A DNA stretch of 64,000 nucleotides from positions 2,852,001 to 2,916,000 of the forward strand of contig NZ_CP060418.1 of the NCBI RefSeq assembly GCF_014298075.1. The letters are read 5' to 3'. The notes beneath the pieces were generated by a model that saw only the letters and a list, made by a program, of their open reading frames with translations, was not told the origin of the DNA and ran no database searches. Origin of the DNA: Enterobacter sp. JUb54 (GTDB taxonomy: Bacteria; Pseudomonadota; Gammaproteobacteria; Enterobacterales; Enterobacteriaceae). The position numbers and the translations under genes were made by a program. Positions 1 to 9,945 of the stretch are shown here, piece by piece. Positions within the stretch are counted from its first letter, which is position 1; every line of letters starts with the position of its first letter.

Positions 1-312
1 AATCGCCACTTTGTACGGGACATCGTCACGTTTTGACAGCTCGAACAGGGCGATACGCAGTACCGCTTTTTCCACCTGGCCCAGCTCTTCGAGCAGACGG
101 GACAGGTACGGCTTCATCAGGCCGTCGAGGTATGCGCTGTTAGTCGCCACTCCGGACAGCAGTTCACGGAAATACAGAACGTCGACATCTTTGACATCCT
201 GTTCCGCCAGGAACTGGTATTCGACATCAGCGATGTCGTTCTGGGACAACTGCCAGGAGTAAAGCGCCTGGACAGCACACTCACGGGCGCGGCGACGAGC
301 AGCAGGTTTCAC
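1..312 (-). CDS. nusB: Transcription antitermination factor NusB (partial)
   Basis: NusB pairs with NusE (ribosomal protein S10) at boxA RNA and takes part in antitermination of rRNA transcription. The visible 104 codons begin with a GTG start and read [20 protein letters not shown], the arginine-rich N-terminus of enterobacterial NusB (E. coli protein 139 residues), so roughly the last 35 residues lie outside the window. The GTG at 310-312 is preceded by AAGGGG at a usual distance. It lies 21 bp downstream of ribH on the same strand, as in the conserved nrdR-ribD-ribH-nusB operon. Identification is from sequence similarity recalled for the family and from synteny. Confidence 0.95.
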   Translation of the reverse strand, partial: MKPAARRRARECAVQALYSWQLSQNDIADVEYQFLAEQDVKDVDVLYFRELLSGVATNSAYLDGLMKPYLSRLLEELGQVEKAVLRIALFELSKRDDVPYKVAI

Positions 313-333
313 GGAATTCCCCTTACAAAAAAA

Positions 334-804
334 TCAGGCCTTGATGGCTTTCAATACGTTAATCATTTCCAGCGCGGTCAGCGCAGCTTCTGCGCCTTTG
401 TTACCGGCTTTGGTACCAGCGCGTTCGATGGCTTGTTCAATACTTTCAGTGGTCAGAACACCAAAGGCTACCGGGATTTCGCTCTCCTGCGCGACATGCG
501 CGAGGCCGTTGCTTGCTCCGCCAGCCACATATTCAAAGTGCGCGGTACCACCACGAATCACCGTACCCAGAGCAATCACTGCGTCATATTTACCGGTTTT
601 TGCCAGTGCGCCAGCCGCCAGTGGCAGCTCATACGCGCCTGGAACCCAAACAACGGTAATGTTTTCATCTTTTACCTGACCGATGCGCTTCAGGGCGTCA
701 ATTGCACCTTCCAGCAGGCTGTCATTGATAAAGTTGTTGAAACGCGCAATGGTGATGGCGACGCGAGCGTCCGGGGTAGCAACGTTAGCTTCAATAATGT
801 TCAT
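334..804 (-). CDS. ribH: 6,7-dimethyl-8-ribityllumazine synthase (beta subunit of riboflavin synthase)
   Basis: This enzyme condenses 5-amino-6-ribitylamino-uracil with 3,4-dihydroxy-2-butanone 4-phosphate to make 6,7-dimethyl-8-ribityllumazine, the penultimate step of riboflavin synthesis. It is cytoplasmic and usually assembles as an icosahedral shell. The 156-residue protein has the E. coli length. It carries the substrate-binding RFNNFI segment near residue 21, PGAYELP near 55-61, and the catalytic histidine in GGTAHFEYV (His89). The gene is called ribE in E. coli nomenclature. It sits between ribD and nusB on the same strand. The 134-bp gap to ribD is longer than the other spacings in this operon and holds an ERIC-end-like fragment. 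Confidence 0.97.
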   Translation of the reverse strand: MNIIEANVATPDARVAITIARFNNFINDSLLEGAIDALKRIGQVKDENITVVWVPGAYELPLAAGALAKTGKYDAVIALGTVIRGGTAHFEYVAGGASNGLAHVAQESEIPVAFGVLTTESIEQAIERAGTKAGNKGAEAALTALEMINVLKAIKA

Positions 805-938
805 ACTCTTCCTTCGGGTTCATATGGCCCCGCAAGGGGGGCGGATTCTATCATAATAATTTATACACTTCATCCTTCAAACTGCCTCGCGGTCGCTGGC
901 AGAGGAATGACGTTGCGTCGCAACACGCCTGCCCTGAA
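805..938. repeat. ribD-ribH intergenic spacer with ERIC-end-like fragment
   Basis: Read on the minus strand, roughly 856-885 gives GCAGTTTGAAGGATGAAGTG followed by TATAA. This matches the right end of the ERIC copy upstream of sbcD (GCAACTTGAAGGATGAAGGG then TATAA) at all but a few positions. The rest of the spacer has no ERIC core, so this is at most a decayed terminal fragment. It lies within an operon and does not interrupt a gene. Confidence 0.35.
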
Positions 939-2042
939 TCAGGCATTCACTAAATGCAGGCACACATCCGGGCCGACATGACGTATCTCATTGAATTTGA
1001 AATGGGGGGCATCCTGTAGTTTCTCAAGCCCCGGCAGCGCACATAATCCACGCGCCGCATTGCCTAACAGTTTAGGCGCAATATAAACGATAAGCTCGTC
1101 CACCACACCTGCCTGTAATAGCGCCCCGGCGAGGGTCGGGCCGGCTTCCACCCAGATACTGTTCACCTGCTGCTTGCCCAGTTGCATCATCAACAGCACC
1201 AGATCGAGATGGCCGTTGTGCTCCGGCACCTGCAGCGTGCGCACGTTTTCCGGCCACGCGCGATCGTCGGCCTGGGTGCGGGCAAACAGCGTTTCGCCCG
1301 GCTGCTGCACGATGCGGTGCTGCGGGGTCACGCGGTTATGGCTGTCGATAACGATACGCAGCGGCTGACGCAGATTGTCCTGCGGGTACAGCGCCTGAGT
1401 GTCGGAGTCCAGCGATTCCCAACGCACGGTCATTGCCGGGTCGTCTGCCAGCACGGTGGCGCTGCTGGTCAGAATGGCGTGGCTCTGCGCGCGCAGACGC
1501 TGTACGTCGCGTCGCGCCTGCGGCGAAGTGATCCACTGGCTTTCGCCGCTGGCCATGGCGGTACGGCCATCCAGCGAAGCGCCCAGTTTGAGCTGCACAT
1601 ACGGGAAACCGGTGCGCATGCGCTTCAGGAAGCCTTTATTCAGCGCTTCGGCCTCGTTCATCATCAGGCCATGGCTGACGTCGATGCCTTCCTGCTGCAA
1701 ACGGTACAGGCCGCGCCCCGCTACCTGCGGGTTTGGATCCTGCATGGCGGCCACGACGCGGGTCACGCCGGCGGCGATCAGCGCCTCACAGCACGGCGGC
1801 GTGCGGCCATGATGGCTGCACGGTTCCAGCGTCACGTAGGCGGTCGCGCCTCGGGCTTGTTCACCGGCCATCCGCAGCGCATGCACTTCTGCATGCGGCT
1901 CACCGGCCCGGTAGTGAAAACCTTCGCCGACGATTTCGCCGTTTTTGACGATCACACAGCCGACGTTAGGATTGGGATGGGTGGTAAAACGCCCGCGCTG
2001 CGCCAGCTTCAGAGCGCGCGCCATGTACATTTCGTCATGCAT
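939..2042 (-). CDS. ribD: Bifunctional pyrimidine deaminase/reductase RibD
   Basis: RibD performs two successive steps of riboflavin synthesis: deamination of the pyrimidine from GTP cyclohydrolase II, then NADPH-dependent reduction of its ribosyl side chain. The N-terminal cytidine-deaminase-like domain (about 1-145) has the zinc ligands His50 in HAE (with Glu52), Cys75 in EPCSHHG and Cys84 in TPPC. The C-terminal reductase domain (about 147-367) contains KLGASLDGR and WVEAGPTLAGALL. Total length of 367 equals the E. coli enzyme. The start codon is 3 bp after the nrdR stop codon, so the pair is certainly cotranscribed. Confidence 0.97.
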   Translation of the reverse strand: MHDEMYMARALKLAQRGRFTTHPNPNVGCVIVKNGEIVGEGFHYRAGEPHAEVHALRMAGEQARGATAYVTLEPCSHHGRTPPCCEALIAAGVTRVVAAMQDPNPQVAGRGLYRLQQEGIDVSHGLMMNEAEALNKGFLKRMRTGFPYVQLKLGASLDGRTAMASGESQWITSPQARRDVQRLRAQSHAILTSSATVLADDPAMTVRWESLDSDTQALYPQDNLRQPLRIVIDSHNRVTPQHRIVQQPGETLFARTQADDRAWPENVRTLQVPEHNGHLDLVLLMMQLGKQQVNSIWVEAGPTLAGALLQAGVVDELIVYIAPKLLGNAARGLCALPGLEKLQDAPHFKFNEIRHVGPDVCLHLVNA

Positions 2043-2045
2043 GAC

Positions 2046-2531
<486 letters not shown>

Positions 2532-2643
2532 TTACCGCGAAGTGACCCGACTACAAAGAAAGAGCTTTTGAGACAAAGGATCTATGGTTGGTTATCAGAG
2601 ACGATCTACCATGAGTTATCCCCTTTTGACGGAATCCCCTACG

Positions 2644-3186
2644 ATGACAAGACATTATTTAAAGCTGGCGATACTGACGACGTTGTTCACGCTCAGCGCC
2701 TGCGCGCAGCAAAGTGAAGTCCGGCAGATGCATCAAAGCGTGAGCACGCTGAGCAAAGAGATGACTCAGTTGAATCAGCAAACGGTGAAAATTACCCAGC
2801 AAAATTCCCTGAATGCGAAATCCAGCAGCGGCGTCTATCTTCTGCCTGGCGCCAAAACCCCGGCGCGCCTGGAGAGCCAGATCGGCACGTTACGCATGTC
2901 GCTGCGGGATATTGCTGCCGATGGTGACGGCACCCGTCTGACCTTGCGCATTCAGGGTGAATCCAACGATCCACTTCCGGCATTTAGCGCCACCGTCGCT
3001 TCCGGGCAGATCACCGGCACCACCCAGAGCTATCAGGAAGTGAACGTCCAGGAGCAGCTGATCAGCGCCCCTGCCAGTATTCTGGCCCCCAGCGATGTGG
3101 ATATTCCGCTGCGCCTGAACGGCATCCCCCCGGAACAGCTCGGTTTCCTGCGTATTCACGACATCCAGCCCGCCACTCCGCAATAA
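2644..3186 (+). CDS. yajI: YajI-family lipoprotein (DUF3251)
   Basis: A 180-residue lipoprotein of unknown function. The chosen ATG gives MTRHYLKLAI with a hydrophobic stretch and the lipobox LSAC (Cys20), then AQQSEVRQ as in E. coli YajI. The reading frame is open further upstream (to 2584), but that extension would bury the signal peptide, so it is rejected. A helical segment follows the lipobox, then a beta-rich domain of about 100 residues. The neighbours nrdR and tsx are as in E. coli. The residue after the lipid cysteine is Ala, which does not suggest inner-membrane retention. Confidence 0.9.
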   Translation: MTRHYLKLAILTTLFTLSACAQQSEVRQMHQSVSTLSKEMTQLNQQTVKITQQNSLNAKSSSGVYLLPGAKTPARLESQIGTLRMSLRDIAADGDGTRLTLRIQGESNDPLPAFSATVASGQITGTTQSYQEVNVQEQLISAPASILAPSDVDIPLRLNGIPPEQLGFLRIHDIQPATPQ

Positions 3187-3196
3187 CCTCTGCCAA

Positions 3197-3215
3197 CGGG
3201 TGTCTTCGACACCCG
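3197..3215 (+). terminator. Hairpin downstream of yajI
   Basis: CGGGTGTC and GACACCCG form a perfect 8-bp stem around a TTC loop. It lies 10 bp after the yajI stop and is followed by ATTTCCCC, so the T-tract is weak. It probably ends yajI transcription before the tsx promoter region. Confidence 0.6.
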
Positions 3216-3318
3216 ATTTCCCCGCCATAAATCCATTTACAAATTTTGCGAACAGTTCAGTGAAAATTGACGCCATTGATGAATTTCAGTGGCATTTTGT
3301 CAGGAAATGCATAGAATC

Positions 3319-3392
3319 GTGAACGCAATCGATTACGTGTGTTTACTTTATGTGAAACAACACATATTTTTGTGAGCAATGATTTCTATAAT
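3319..3392 (+). promoter_or_regulatory. tsx promoter with two CRP-like sites (CytR/CRP type)
   Basis: A TATAAT -10 box occupies 3387-3392, which predicts a start near 3399. A CRP-like site TGTGAAACAACACATA is at 3351-3366, centred at about -40.5. A second CRP-like half site, CGTGAACGCAATCGAT, at 3319-3334 is centred at about -72.5. E. coli tsx is known to be activated by tandem CRP dimers with CytR binding between them, and this spacing reproduces that plan. No clear -35 box is seen, as expected for a CRP-dependent promoter. The exact start site is inferred. Confidence 0.65.
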
Positions 3393-3477
3393 AGACGCCA
3401 CAGAAATACGAAATATTTAGAAACGCTTCGGCAACGTTCTTAACGCCTTTTGGCTTAATTTAAACAGTGGCATCATT

Positions 3478-4362
3478 ATGAAAAAAACATTACTGGCAGC
3501 AAGCGCGGTCCTGGCGCTCTCCGCATCTTTCACTGCTGGCGCGGCAGAAAACGACAAACCTCAGTACCTGTCTGATTGGTGGCACCAGAGTGTGAACGTG
3601 GTGGGCAGCTACCACACCCGTTTTGGACCGCAGATCCGTAACGATACCTACCTGGAATACGAAGCGTTCGCCAAAAAAGACTGGTTTGATTTCTACGGTT
3701 ATATCGATGCACCGGTATTCTTTGGCGGTAACAGCACCGCAAAAGGTATCTGGAACAACGGTTCCCCGCTGTTTATGGAAATCGAACCGCGTTTCTCTAT
3801 CGACAAGCTGACCAACACCGACCTCAGCTTCGGCCCGTTCAAAGAGTGGTATTTCGCCAACAACTACATCTACGATATGGGTCGTAACGATTCCCAGGAG
3901 CAGAGCACCTGGTATATGGGTCTGGGTACCGATATCGATACCGGCCTGCCGATGAGCCTGTCCCTGAACGTTTATGCGAAATATCAGTGGCAGAACTACG
4001 GTGCTTCCAACGAAAACGAGTGGGATGGCTACCGTTTCAAAGTGAAATACTTTGTTCCGCTGACCGACCTGTGGGGCGGTTCCCTGAGCTACATCGGCTT
4101 CACCAACTTTGACTGGGGTTCCGATCTGGGCGATGACAACTTCTACGACATGAACGGCAAGCACGCGCGCACCAGCAACTCCATCGCGTCCAGCCACATC
4201 CTGGCGCTGAACTATGCGCACTGGCACTACTCGGTGGTTGCTCGTTACTGGCACAACGGTGGTCAGTGGGCGGATGACGCTAAGCTGAACTTCGGCGACG
4301 GCGACTTCAATGTTCGCTCTACCGGCTGGGGTGGTTACTTCGTTGTCGGTTACAACTTCTAA
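3478..4362 (+). CDS. tsx: Nucleoside-specific outer-membrane channel Tsx
   Basis: Tsx is a 12-stranded outer-membrane beta-barrel that lets nucleosides and deoxynucleosides diffuse into the periplasm; in E. coli it is also a phage and colicin receptor. The 294-residue precursor has a standard signal peptide ([20 protein letters not shown]) with cleavage just before AENDKPQY. Alternating aromatic strands follow, and the chain ends in the outer-membrane signature GYNF with a terminal phenylalanine. A hairpin follows the stop codon. The substrate class is inferred from family membership. The upstream region has the CRP/CytR arrangement known for tsx. Confidence 0.96.
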   Translation: MKKTLLAASAVLALSASFTAGAAENDKPQYLSDWWHQSVNVVGSYHTRFGPQIRNDTYLEYEAFAKKDWFDFYGYIDAPVFFGGNSTAKGIWNNGSPLFMEIEPRFSIDKLTNTDLSFGPFKEWYFANNYIYDMGRNDSQEQSTWYMGLGTDIDTGLPMSLSLNVYAKYQWQNYGASNENEWDGYRFKVKYFVPLTDLWGGSLSYIGFTNFDWGSDLGDDNFYDMNGKHARTSNSIASSHILALNYAHWHYSVVARYWHNGGQWADDAKLNFGDGDFNVRSTGWGGYFVVGYNF

Positions 4363-4376
4363 TCGCTGCTGATTTT

Positions 4377-4396
4377 CCCCGGCGGCAACGCCGGGG
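4377..4396 (+). terminator. tsx terminator hairpin
   Basis: CCCCGGCG and CGCCGGGG form a perfect 8-bp GC-rich stem around a GCAA tetraloop, 15 bp after the tsx stop. The following sequence has only scattered Ts. It may also serve the convergent WYL regulator gene, since on the minus strand it is followed by AAAATC rather than a T-run. Confidence 0.6.
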
Positions 4397-4407
4397 ATGA
4401 TATTGTC

Positions 4408-5097
4408 TTAGCGCTCCTCGCACTTCACCTTACGCAAGAAATCACTCAATGAGCGGTCAGCCCGTTCGCTAAAATGGCGCCCGGTCGCCACAATATTCAG
4501 ACATCGGTCGAGGCGAAAGCAGCGATAATCGGCGCGCAATTCGCACCAGCTCACCAGCAGCCAGCGTTCCCCCCAGAAAAACAGCCCCAGCGGCAGCACT
4601 TCACGCTGCGATACTTTTCCGGCTTCATCCCGATAGTGCAGATCAAGAACCTGCTGGCCCGAGACCGCCCGATGCACCAGATCAAACTGCTCTTTGGTGT
4701 AGCCCTGCGAACCAAAGTCCGGGGCGAACAGACGCGATTGCTCTGCCTGGCGTCGGCTCTCCGCCGGCAGTATGGCCAGCACTTTTTCCTGCGCCGATTC
4801 CAGCGCCTGGGACATCGAAACGCCGCCCCAGGTTTGCAGCAGCCGAATCGCCGCGACCAGCGCCTCCGACTCCTGGGTCGTTAGCATCAGCGGCGGCAGA
4901 TCGTAGCCTGCCAGCAGTCGATAGCCGCTGCCGGCCTCTCCCTCAACCGGGACGCCGGAGAGCGACAGGTCGCGAATATCGCGGTAAATCGTGCGTTCCG
5001 ATACGCCGAGCCGCTCGGCCAGCAGCCCGGCGGTGGTTAATCTTCTCCCCCGCAGGATCTGGACGATTTGAAAAAGGCGGTCGGCGCGTCGGCTCAT
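4408..5097 (-). CDS. YafY-type HTH/WYL-domain transcriptional regulator
   Basis: A 229-residue DNA-binding protein. The N-terminal winged helix (about 1-62) contains LTTAGLLAERLGVSERTIYR followed by DIRDL and SGYRL, typical of the HTH_11/DeoR-like fold. The C-terminal WYL domain (about 130-205) contains LHYRDEAGKVSQREVLPLGL and the WLLVSWCELRADYRCFRLDR stretch that defines the family. WYL domains often bind nucleic acid or small ligands, but the effector here is unknown. The start lies 14 bp after the stop codon of the VOC gene, so the two form an operon with the VOC gene first. It probably regulates that operon or the nearby M24 gene, by inference only. Confidence 0.85.
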   Translation of the reverse strand: MSRRADRLFQIVQILRGRRLTTAGLLAERLGVSERTIYRDIRDLSLSGVPVEGEAGSGYRLLAGYDLPPLMLTTQESEALVAAIRLLQTWGGVSMSQALESAQEKVLAILPAESRRQAEQSRLFAPDFGSQGYTKEQFDLVHRAVSGQQVLDLHYRDEAGKVSQREVLPLGLFFWGERWLLVSWCELRADYRCFRLDRCLNIVATGRHFSERADRSLSDFLRKVKCEER

Positions 5098-5111
5098 AAG
5101 CGTTATCTCAT

Positions 5112-5477
5112 TTATGCTGGTTGATGCAGGCCAATCCGGTTGCCTTCACTGTCGATAAACAGGGCAATCGTCCCGATGTCGTCCGCCAGCTGCAGCGGAC
5201 CAAAAACGCAGCGCCCTCCCGCAGAGCTCACCCGGTCAAGCGTCGCCGTCAGATTGTCAGTATGCAGATAGATAATGCAGCCCTGATCGGCGGGTTTAAC
5301 ACCGTCAAACTTTGCCAGCGCGCCGCCGGGGGCCGGATCCTGATAAGGGAATACGGCCAGTTGAGCGCAGTCCATATTTTCCCGCTTCAGCGTGACCTGC
5401 ATCACCGGCTCGTAAAACGCCACGGCACGATCCATGTCGGCGACCGGAATTTCAAACCAGTTAATTACGTTGTTCAT
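5112..5477 (-). CDS. VOC-superfamily (glyoxalase/bleomycin-resistance fold) protein
   Basis: A 121-residue single-domain protein beginning MNNVINWFEIPVADMDRAVAFYEPV, the classic start of the vicinal-oxygen-chelate fold. GGRCVFGPLQLADDIGTIAL and FIDSEGNRIGLHQP form the second beta-alpha-beta-beta-beta module. The start at 5475-5477 is chosen because AGGAGG lies at the right distance, although the frame is open for 20 more codons upstream. Proteins of this type include dioxygenases, glyoxalases and antibiotic-binding proteins. Nothing here identifies the substrate. It is cotranscribed with the WYL regulator. Confidence 0.85.
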   Translation of the reverse strand: MNNVINWFEIPVADMDRAVAFYEPVMQVTLKRENMDCAQLAVFPYQDPAPGGALAKFDGVKPADQGCIIYLHTDNLTATLDRVSSAGGRCVFGPLQLADDIGTIALFIDSEGNRIGLHQPA

Positions 5478-5577
5478 ACATCCTCCTGTCCATTGTGTGG
5501 GTTCAGGAGGAGTGTATGCCAGGCCTCCTGACAGCATACTGTCAGGAGTGTTTAACTACTTTCACACCACCAACGTT

Positions 5578-6975
5578 CTACACCTGTGAGGCGGTACACA
5601 CCAGCGCGCGGGAGTGATCCAGCAGCCACGGGCGCAGATAGCCGACGGTATTGGAAAATGGCAGTACTTCTTCCGGCAGGTCTATCCCTAACTGCTGGCG
5701 GATCCAGGCGCGCCGGGTGACAATTCGCTGCCACAGCTGCGGCCAATCCTGCGCCAGTGCATCGCGCAGCGCCTTATCGGCCACCGCCACGGTGTCTTCG
5801 ATGCTGGCACCGGCATACCCCGCCCGTGAGGGAATAATATCGATTTGCAGCAGCATACCGCTACGGATGCAGGCGTTGGAATCAGGCCCGACAGGTGAGC
5901 ACAGCCACTCTTCGTCCGCCACCAGATGCCCGGGGTTCAGATGCCAGTGATAGTCCGCCTTCGGCAGTACACTCTCGATCAGTGCGTACATCTCGCCGCC
6001 GCGCATACCGATGCGTAAATTCTCCAGCCAGCTGACCACCGCCTTGAAATAGGGCTTCGCCACCACTTCAAGATAGTCCGCCACCTCCGGCGCCAGCTCG
6101 GCGGCATCGCTCACCACGTAGGCGGCGCGGCTGCTTAACCCGCCTTTGTAACTGGTGGTCAGCGAGAATTTATCGCCACGCTGGATAGTCTTATCGCCAG
6201 GATAGAGGTTGGCATGGGCAAAGCGATCGCCGGTGGCGGCAATCATCACCACGGTGTTAGGCTGCCCTTGCGCCGCCAGCAGCGCGCCGATCTGCTTTTC
6301 GGTTTTGCCGGGGGCAATGGCGTCAAGCGCGGTCAGAACCGCCGTCGATGCGAGGTTCGCGCCATATTCATAATGGGCCAGTTCATTGGCGTTATTGACC
6401 GTTCTTACCCCGCAGTCCGGGGCGATAAAAATCCCCGTGGCATTGCGCAGGTGCGCCTGCGGCCCCGCGGCCTGGCGAATGGCGTCGACGATAAACGCAG
6501 GCAGGTCGAACATCTGCGCCCGGTCGTCGGCGTCGCCGGTAAACAGCTTCCAGCCCGCCAGCCCCAGCGTTTTCCCCGCCACGATCCCCGCATCCTGCAG
6601 CAGCTGCGGCAGACTTTTGTCCGTGGTCATCGGCTGGTTCGGCAATGAGAACCATGGGGCGTGGATCACCCGGTTCTCCAGCCGGGCAAAGGCCGCCAGC
6701 TTGAGGTTTTCGTTGCCCAACACCAGCACCGCCTCCCCCTCGCGATGCAGCACCAGCAGCGCCTCTTCAAACCGCGGAATAAACCCGGTGAGATACTCAA
6801 AGTTGCCGCCGTGCTCTTTATCGGCATAGATGATCAGGGTGTCATACCCGTCGCGGGCCATCTGCGCAAGCACGTTGGCTTTGCGCTGACGCAAGGTCTC
6901 ATCGCTGAGCGTGACGGAAGGCAGGTCGTGCCAGAGGGTTGGCGGGGCGACGGTGGAAAGGGCTATCGTGGCCAT
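5578..6975 (-). CDS. M24 (creatinase/Xaa-Pro aminopeptidase) family protein with degenerate metal site
   Basis: A 465-residue protein with a creatinase-type N-terminal domain (about 30-200; LIIYADKEHGGNFEYLTGFI) and a pita-bread C-terminal domain (about 215-430). By eye against PepP-type enzymes, the two aspartate ligands of the IDAG and GDITRT motifs correspond to threonine in LTTS and serine in GLSSRAAY. The ligand glutamate of VEPG corresponds to aspartate in QIDIIPS. The active-site His (PGHLVADEEW) and final Glu (SIEDTVAV) remain. It may therefore be a metal-independent hydrolase like creatinase rather than an aminopeptidase. It lies between secF and the VOC/WYL pair on the same strand, a position that holds yajD in E. 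coli. Confidence 0.8.
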   Translation of the reverse strand: MATIALSTVAPPTLWHDLPSVTLSDETLRQRKANVLAQMARDGYDTLIIYADKEHGGNFEYLTGFIPRFEEALLVLHREGEAVLVLGNENLKLAAFARLENRVIHAPWFSLPNQPMTTDKSLPQLLQDAGIVAGKTLGLAGWKLFTGDADDRAQMFDLPAFIVDAIRQAAGPQAHLRNATGIFIAPDCGVRTVNNANELAHYEYGANLASTAVLTALDAIAPGKTEKQIGALLAAQGQPNTVVMIAATGDRFAHANLYPGDKTIQRGDKFSLTTSYKGGLSSRAAYVVSDAAELAPEVADYLEVVAKPYFKAVVSWLENLRIGMRGGEMYALIESVLPKADYHWHLNPGHLVADEEWLCSPVGPDSNACIRSGMLLQIDIIPSRAGYAGASIEDTVAVADKALRDALAQDWPQLWQRIVTRRAWIRQQLGIDLPEEVLPFSNTVGYLRPWLLDHSRALVCTASQV

Positions 6976-7044
6976 GGGCGTATCTCCATCTCATTAAACA
7001 CAATGCAAGGAGAGTAGCGAAATTCAAAGGCCCTGTAATAAAAA

Positions 7045-7068
7045 AATCCCGGCCTTGCGACCGGGATT
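7045..7068 (-). terminator. Rho-independent terminator after secF
   Basis: On the minus strand AATCCCGG and CCGGGATT form a stem around a short loop and are followed by a run of seven Ts. It sits 23 bp beyond the secF stop and closes the queA-tgt-yajC-secD-secF operon. Confidence 0.9.
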
Positions 7069-7090
7069 GCGTTCTCAGAACCGTTCTGAC

Positions 7091-8062
7091 TTACGGCAGA
7101 ATGGACGGCTGATCCGCGCCTTCTTTCTCGACTTTCTGCTGCAGCATATGCTCGCGCTTCATGCCCAGCTTCAGCGCCAGTGCCGACGCCACGTAGATAG
7201 AAGAAGCTGTACCGATGGAGACACCGATCAGCATGGTCAGCGAGAAGCCTTCCAGCACCGGGCCGCCAAAGAGGAACAGCATCAGGATAACCATCAAGGT
7301 GGTCCCTGAGGTGATCAAGGTACGATGCAGCGTCTGCGTCAACGACACGTTAAAGATCTCATACGGCGTACCGCGGCGGATCTTACGGAAGTTTTCACGG
7401 ATACGGTCCGATACCACGATGCTGTCGTTCAGCGAGTAGCCGATAACCGACATCAGTGACGCGACGATGGTCAGATCGATCTCGATATGGAACAGCGACA
7501 GGATGCCCATCGTAATTACCACATCGTGCGCCAGGGCGATAACGACCCCGGCAGCAAGACGCCACTCAAAGCGGAAACCAACGTAGACCAGGATACAGAT
7601 CAAGGCGGCCAGCAGCGCCATTGCGCCGCTTTGTGCCAGGTCTGCCCCGACGCTCGGTCCCACAAATTCAATTCGTTTGACGGTCGCATTCTGGCTGGTC
7701 GATTCGTTAATCACATTAACGACCTTGCTGCCCAGCTCCTGGCTGCCGTTGGTATCATGTACCGGCGGCATACGTACCATGATGTCACGGCTGCTACCGA
7801 AGTTCTGCAGCTGCGGCTCTTCGAAGCCCGCCTTCTGCAGCGCCAGACGCATCTGGTCCATATCGGCAGGTTTTTCAAGGGTAATTTCAATCACCGTACC
7901 ACCAGTGAAATCCAGACCCCAGTTAAACCCACGCACGCCCATCACGACAATGGCGGCAATCAGCAGAAAACCGGAGATGCCGAAAGCCCAGTAGTCCCAG
8001 CGCATAAAGTCATAGACTTTACGGCCGTGGTTCAATTGTTCAACAGTATATTCCTGTGCCAC
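7091..8062 (-). CDS. secF: Protein translocase subunit SecF
   Basis: SecF forms with SecD and YajC the inner-membrane complex that uses the proton-motive force to assist late stages of SecYEG/SecA protein export. The 323-residue protein equals E. coli SecF. It has one N-terminal membrane helix (about 25-45), a periplasmic domain, and five C-terminal helices. The family motif GLDFTGGT is near residues 50-57, and [16 protein letters not shown] lies in the conserved transmembrane/cytoplasmic region. It starts 10 bp after secD. A terminator follows. Confidence 0.97.
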   Translation of the reverse strand: MAQEYTVEQLNHGRKVYDFMRWDYWAFGISGFLLIAAIVVMGVRGFNWGLDFTGGTVIEITLEKPADMDQMRLALQKAGFEEPQLQNFGSSRDIMVRMPPVHDTNGSQELGSKVVNVINESTSQNATVKRIEFVGPSVGADLAQSGAMALLAALICILVYVGFRFEWRLAAGVVIALAHDVVITMGILSLFHIEIDLTIVASLMSVIGYSLNDSIVVSDRIRENFRKIRRGTPYEIFNVSLTQTLHRTLITSGTTLMVILMLFLFGGPVLEGFSLTMLIGVSIGTASSIYVASALALKLGMKREHMLQQKVEKEGADQPSILP

Positions 8063-8072
8063 AACGCACTCC

Positions 8073-9920
8073 TCAGATAGACAGCTTTTTAACGCGCTTG
8101 CCGCCGTACAGCAGGTTCACGATGGCACGGGTGCCGACGATAGCGGTAAACATCGAGGTTGCAACACCGATACCGGTCGTAATCGCAAACCCTTTAATTG
8201 CACCGGTACCGACCGCGTACAGGATGATAACTTTGATCAGGGTCGTAATGTTCGCATCGAAGATAGAGCTGAATGCGCCCTTATAACCTTCGTCAATCGC
8301 CTGCTGAACAGAACGTCCGTTGCTCAACTCTTCTTTAATACGCTCGTTGATCAGTACGTTAGCATCGACCGCTACCGCAAGGGTTAGCACGATACCCGCA
8401 ATCCCCGGCATACTCAGCGTTGCCCCTGGAAGCAGGGACATGATACCGACGATCAGCACCAGGTTCGCCACCAGCGCGGAGGTCGCGATCAGACCGAATT
8501 TCTTGTAGAAGAAAATCATGAACAGGATAGAGACCACCAGACCGGCCAGACATGCTTCCAGACCCTGTTTGATGTTCTGCATCCCCAGAGTTGGGCCGAT
8601 GGTACGTTCTTCAACGATCTGAATCGGCGCAATCAGCGCACCGGCACGCAGCAGCAGAGACAGCTGACGCGCTTCGTTCGGGTTGCTGATACCGGTAATA
8701 CGGAAGCTGTTCCCCAGGCGAGACTGGATGTTGGCGATGTTAATCACCTCTTCCTGCTTCACCAGAACCGCACGACCGTTAGCATCTTTCTTACCGCTGT
8801 CTTTGTACTCCACGAACAGGGTCGCCATCGGCTTACCGATGTTGTCCTTGGTGAAGTTAGACATGATGTTGCCACCAGCGCTATCCAGCGAGATGTTAAC
8901 CTGCGGCTGATTGTACTCATCCATGCTGGAAGTGGAGTCGGTGATATGGTCACCGGTCAGAATCACACGCTTGTACAGCACAACCGGCCGACCTTCACGG
9001 GTGTCTTTCACTTCGGAGTCACCAGGGACGCGGCCCGAAGCGGCAGCTGCACTGTCGACGTTGCTGTTCACCAGACGGAATTCCAGGGTCGCGGTCGCGC
9101 CAAGGATTTCTTTCGCACGCGCGGTATCCTGAATACCCGGCAGTTCAACCACGATACGGTCGGCGCCCTGACGCTGTACCAGCGGCTCGGCAACACCCAG
9201 TTGGTTAACACGGTTACGCAGAATGTTGATGTTCTGCTGCACGGCATATTCGCGGGCTTCTTTCAGGCGTTCATCGGTCATCACGGCTTTCAGGCCGGTA
9301 GTGCCCTGAGTGGAGATAACCAGATCGCGGTGACGCGGGCTCAGCCAGGAGATAGCCTGATCGCGTGCTGCGCTATCGCGAAACGCAATGCTCAGACCAA
9401 AATTGTCTTCCTTACGCACGGTAGAGTAAGGGATGCCTTTTTCACGCAGTTCGCTGCGCAGGCTGTCGATATTTTGTTCCTGCAGTTTACCCAGCGCGGT
9501 GTCCATATCCACTTCCATCAGGAAGTGCACGCCGCCACGCAGGTCAAGACCCAGCTTCATTGGCTCGGCATGAATAGCCGCCAGCCAGCGAGGGGTCGCC
9601 GGTGCAAGGTTCAGTGCCACGACGTATTTATCACCCAATACGCCCATCAGCACTTCACGTGCACGTAACTGGACGTCGGTGGTGTCGAAGCGCGCAAGAA
9701 TAGTGCCCTCTTCCAGCGCCACAGACTTAGCGGTAATTTTTTCTTCTTGTAACGATTTCTGGACCTGGATCAGCGTTTGCTCACTGGCGGCGACACCGCG
9801 CACGCCAGTGATTTGAACGGCCGGATCCTCACCATACAGGTTGGGGAGTGCATACATCAGGCCGACGATAATAACGACGACCAGCATGATGTACTTCCAC
9901 AAAGGATAACGGTTTAACAC
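8073..9920 (-). CDS. secD: Protein translocase subunit SecD
   Basis: SecD is the larger partner of SecF in the SecDF-YajC auxiliary complex. The 615 residues match E. coli length. After one N-terminal helix (about 10-28) comes the long periplasmic region with the P1 head domain and the motif [16 protein letters not shown] near 123-138. Five C-terminal helices from about 450 onward contain [20 protein letters not shown], with the conserved aspartate implicated in proton transfer in this family. Gaps of 25 bp to yajC and 10 bp to secF show operon organisation. Confidence 0.97.
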   Translation of the reverse strand: MLNRYPLWKYIMLVVVIIVGLMYALPNLYGEDPAVQITGVRGVAASEQTLIQVQKSLQEEKITAKSVALEEGTILARFDTTDVQLRAREVLMGVLGDKYVVALNLAPATPRWLAAIHAEPMKLGLDLRGGVHFLMEVDMDTALGKLQEQNIDSLRSELREKGIPYSTVRKEDNFGLSIAFRDSAARDQAISWLSPRHRDLVISTQGTTGLKAVMTDERLKEAREYAVQQNINILRNRVNQLGVAEPLVQRQGADRIVVELPGIQDTARAKEILGATATLEFRLVNSNVDSAAAASGRVPGDSEVKDTREGRPVVLYKRVILTGDHITDSTSSMDEYNQPQVNISLDSAGGNIMSNFTKDNIGKPMATLFVEYKDSGKKDANGRAVLVKQEEVINIANIQSRLGNSFRITGISNPNEARQLSLLLRAGALIAPIQIVEERTIGPTLGMQNIKQGLEACLAGLVVSILFMIFFYKKFGLIATSALVANLVLIVGIMSLLPGATLSMPGIAGIVLTLAVAVDANVLINERIKEELSNGRSVQQAIDEGYKGAFSSIFDANITTLIKVIILYAVGTGAIKGFAITTGIGVATSMFTAIVGTRAIVNLLYGGKRVKKLSI

Positions 9921-9945
9921 GGCAGTTCCCTTAGGGAAAAGTGGA

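Noticed and set aside
805-938. FMN riboswitch in the rib operon
   Set aside because: The RFN element is long and has conserved AGGG/GAxxG blocks; the spacer has none. In E. coli it is at ribB.
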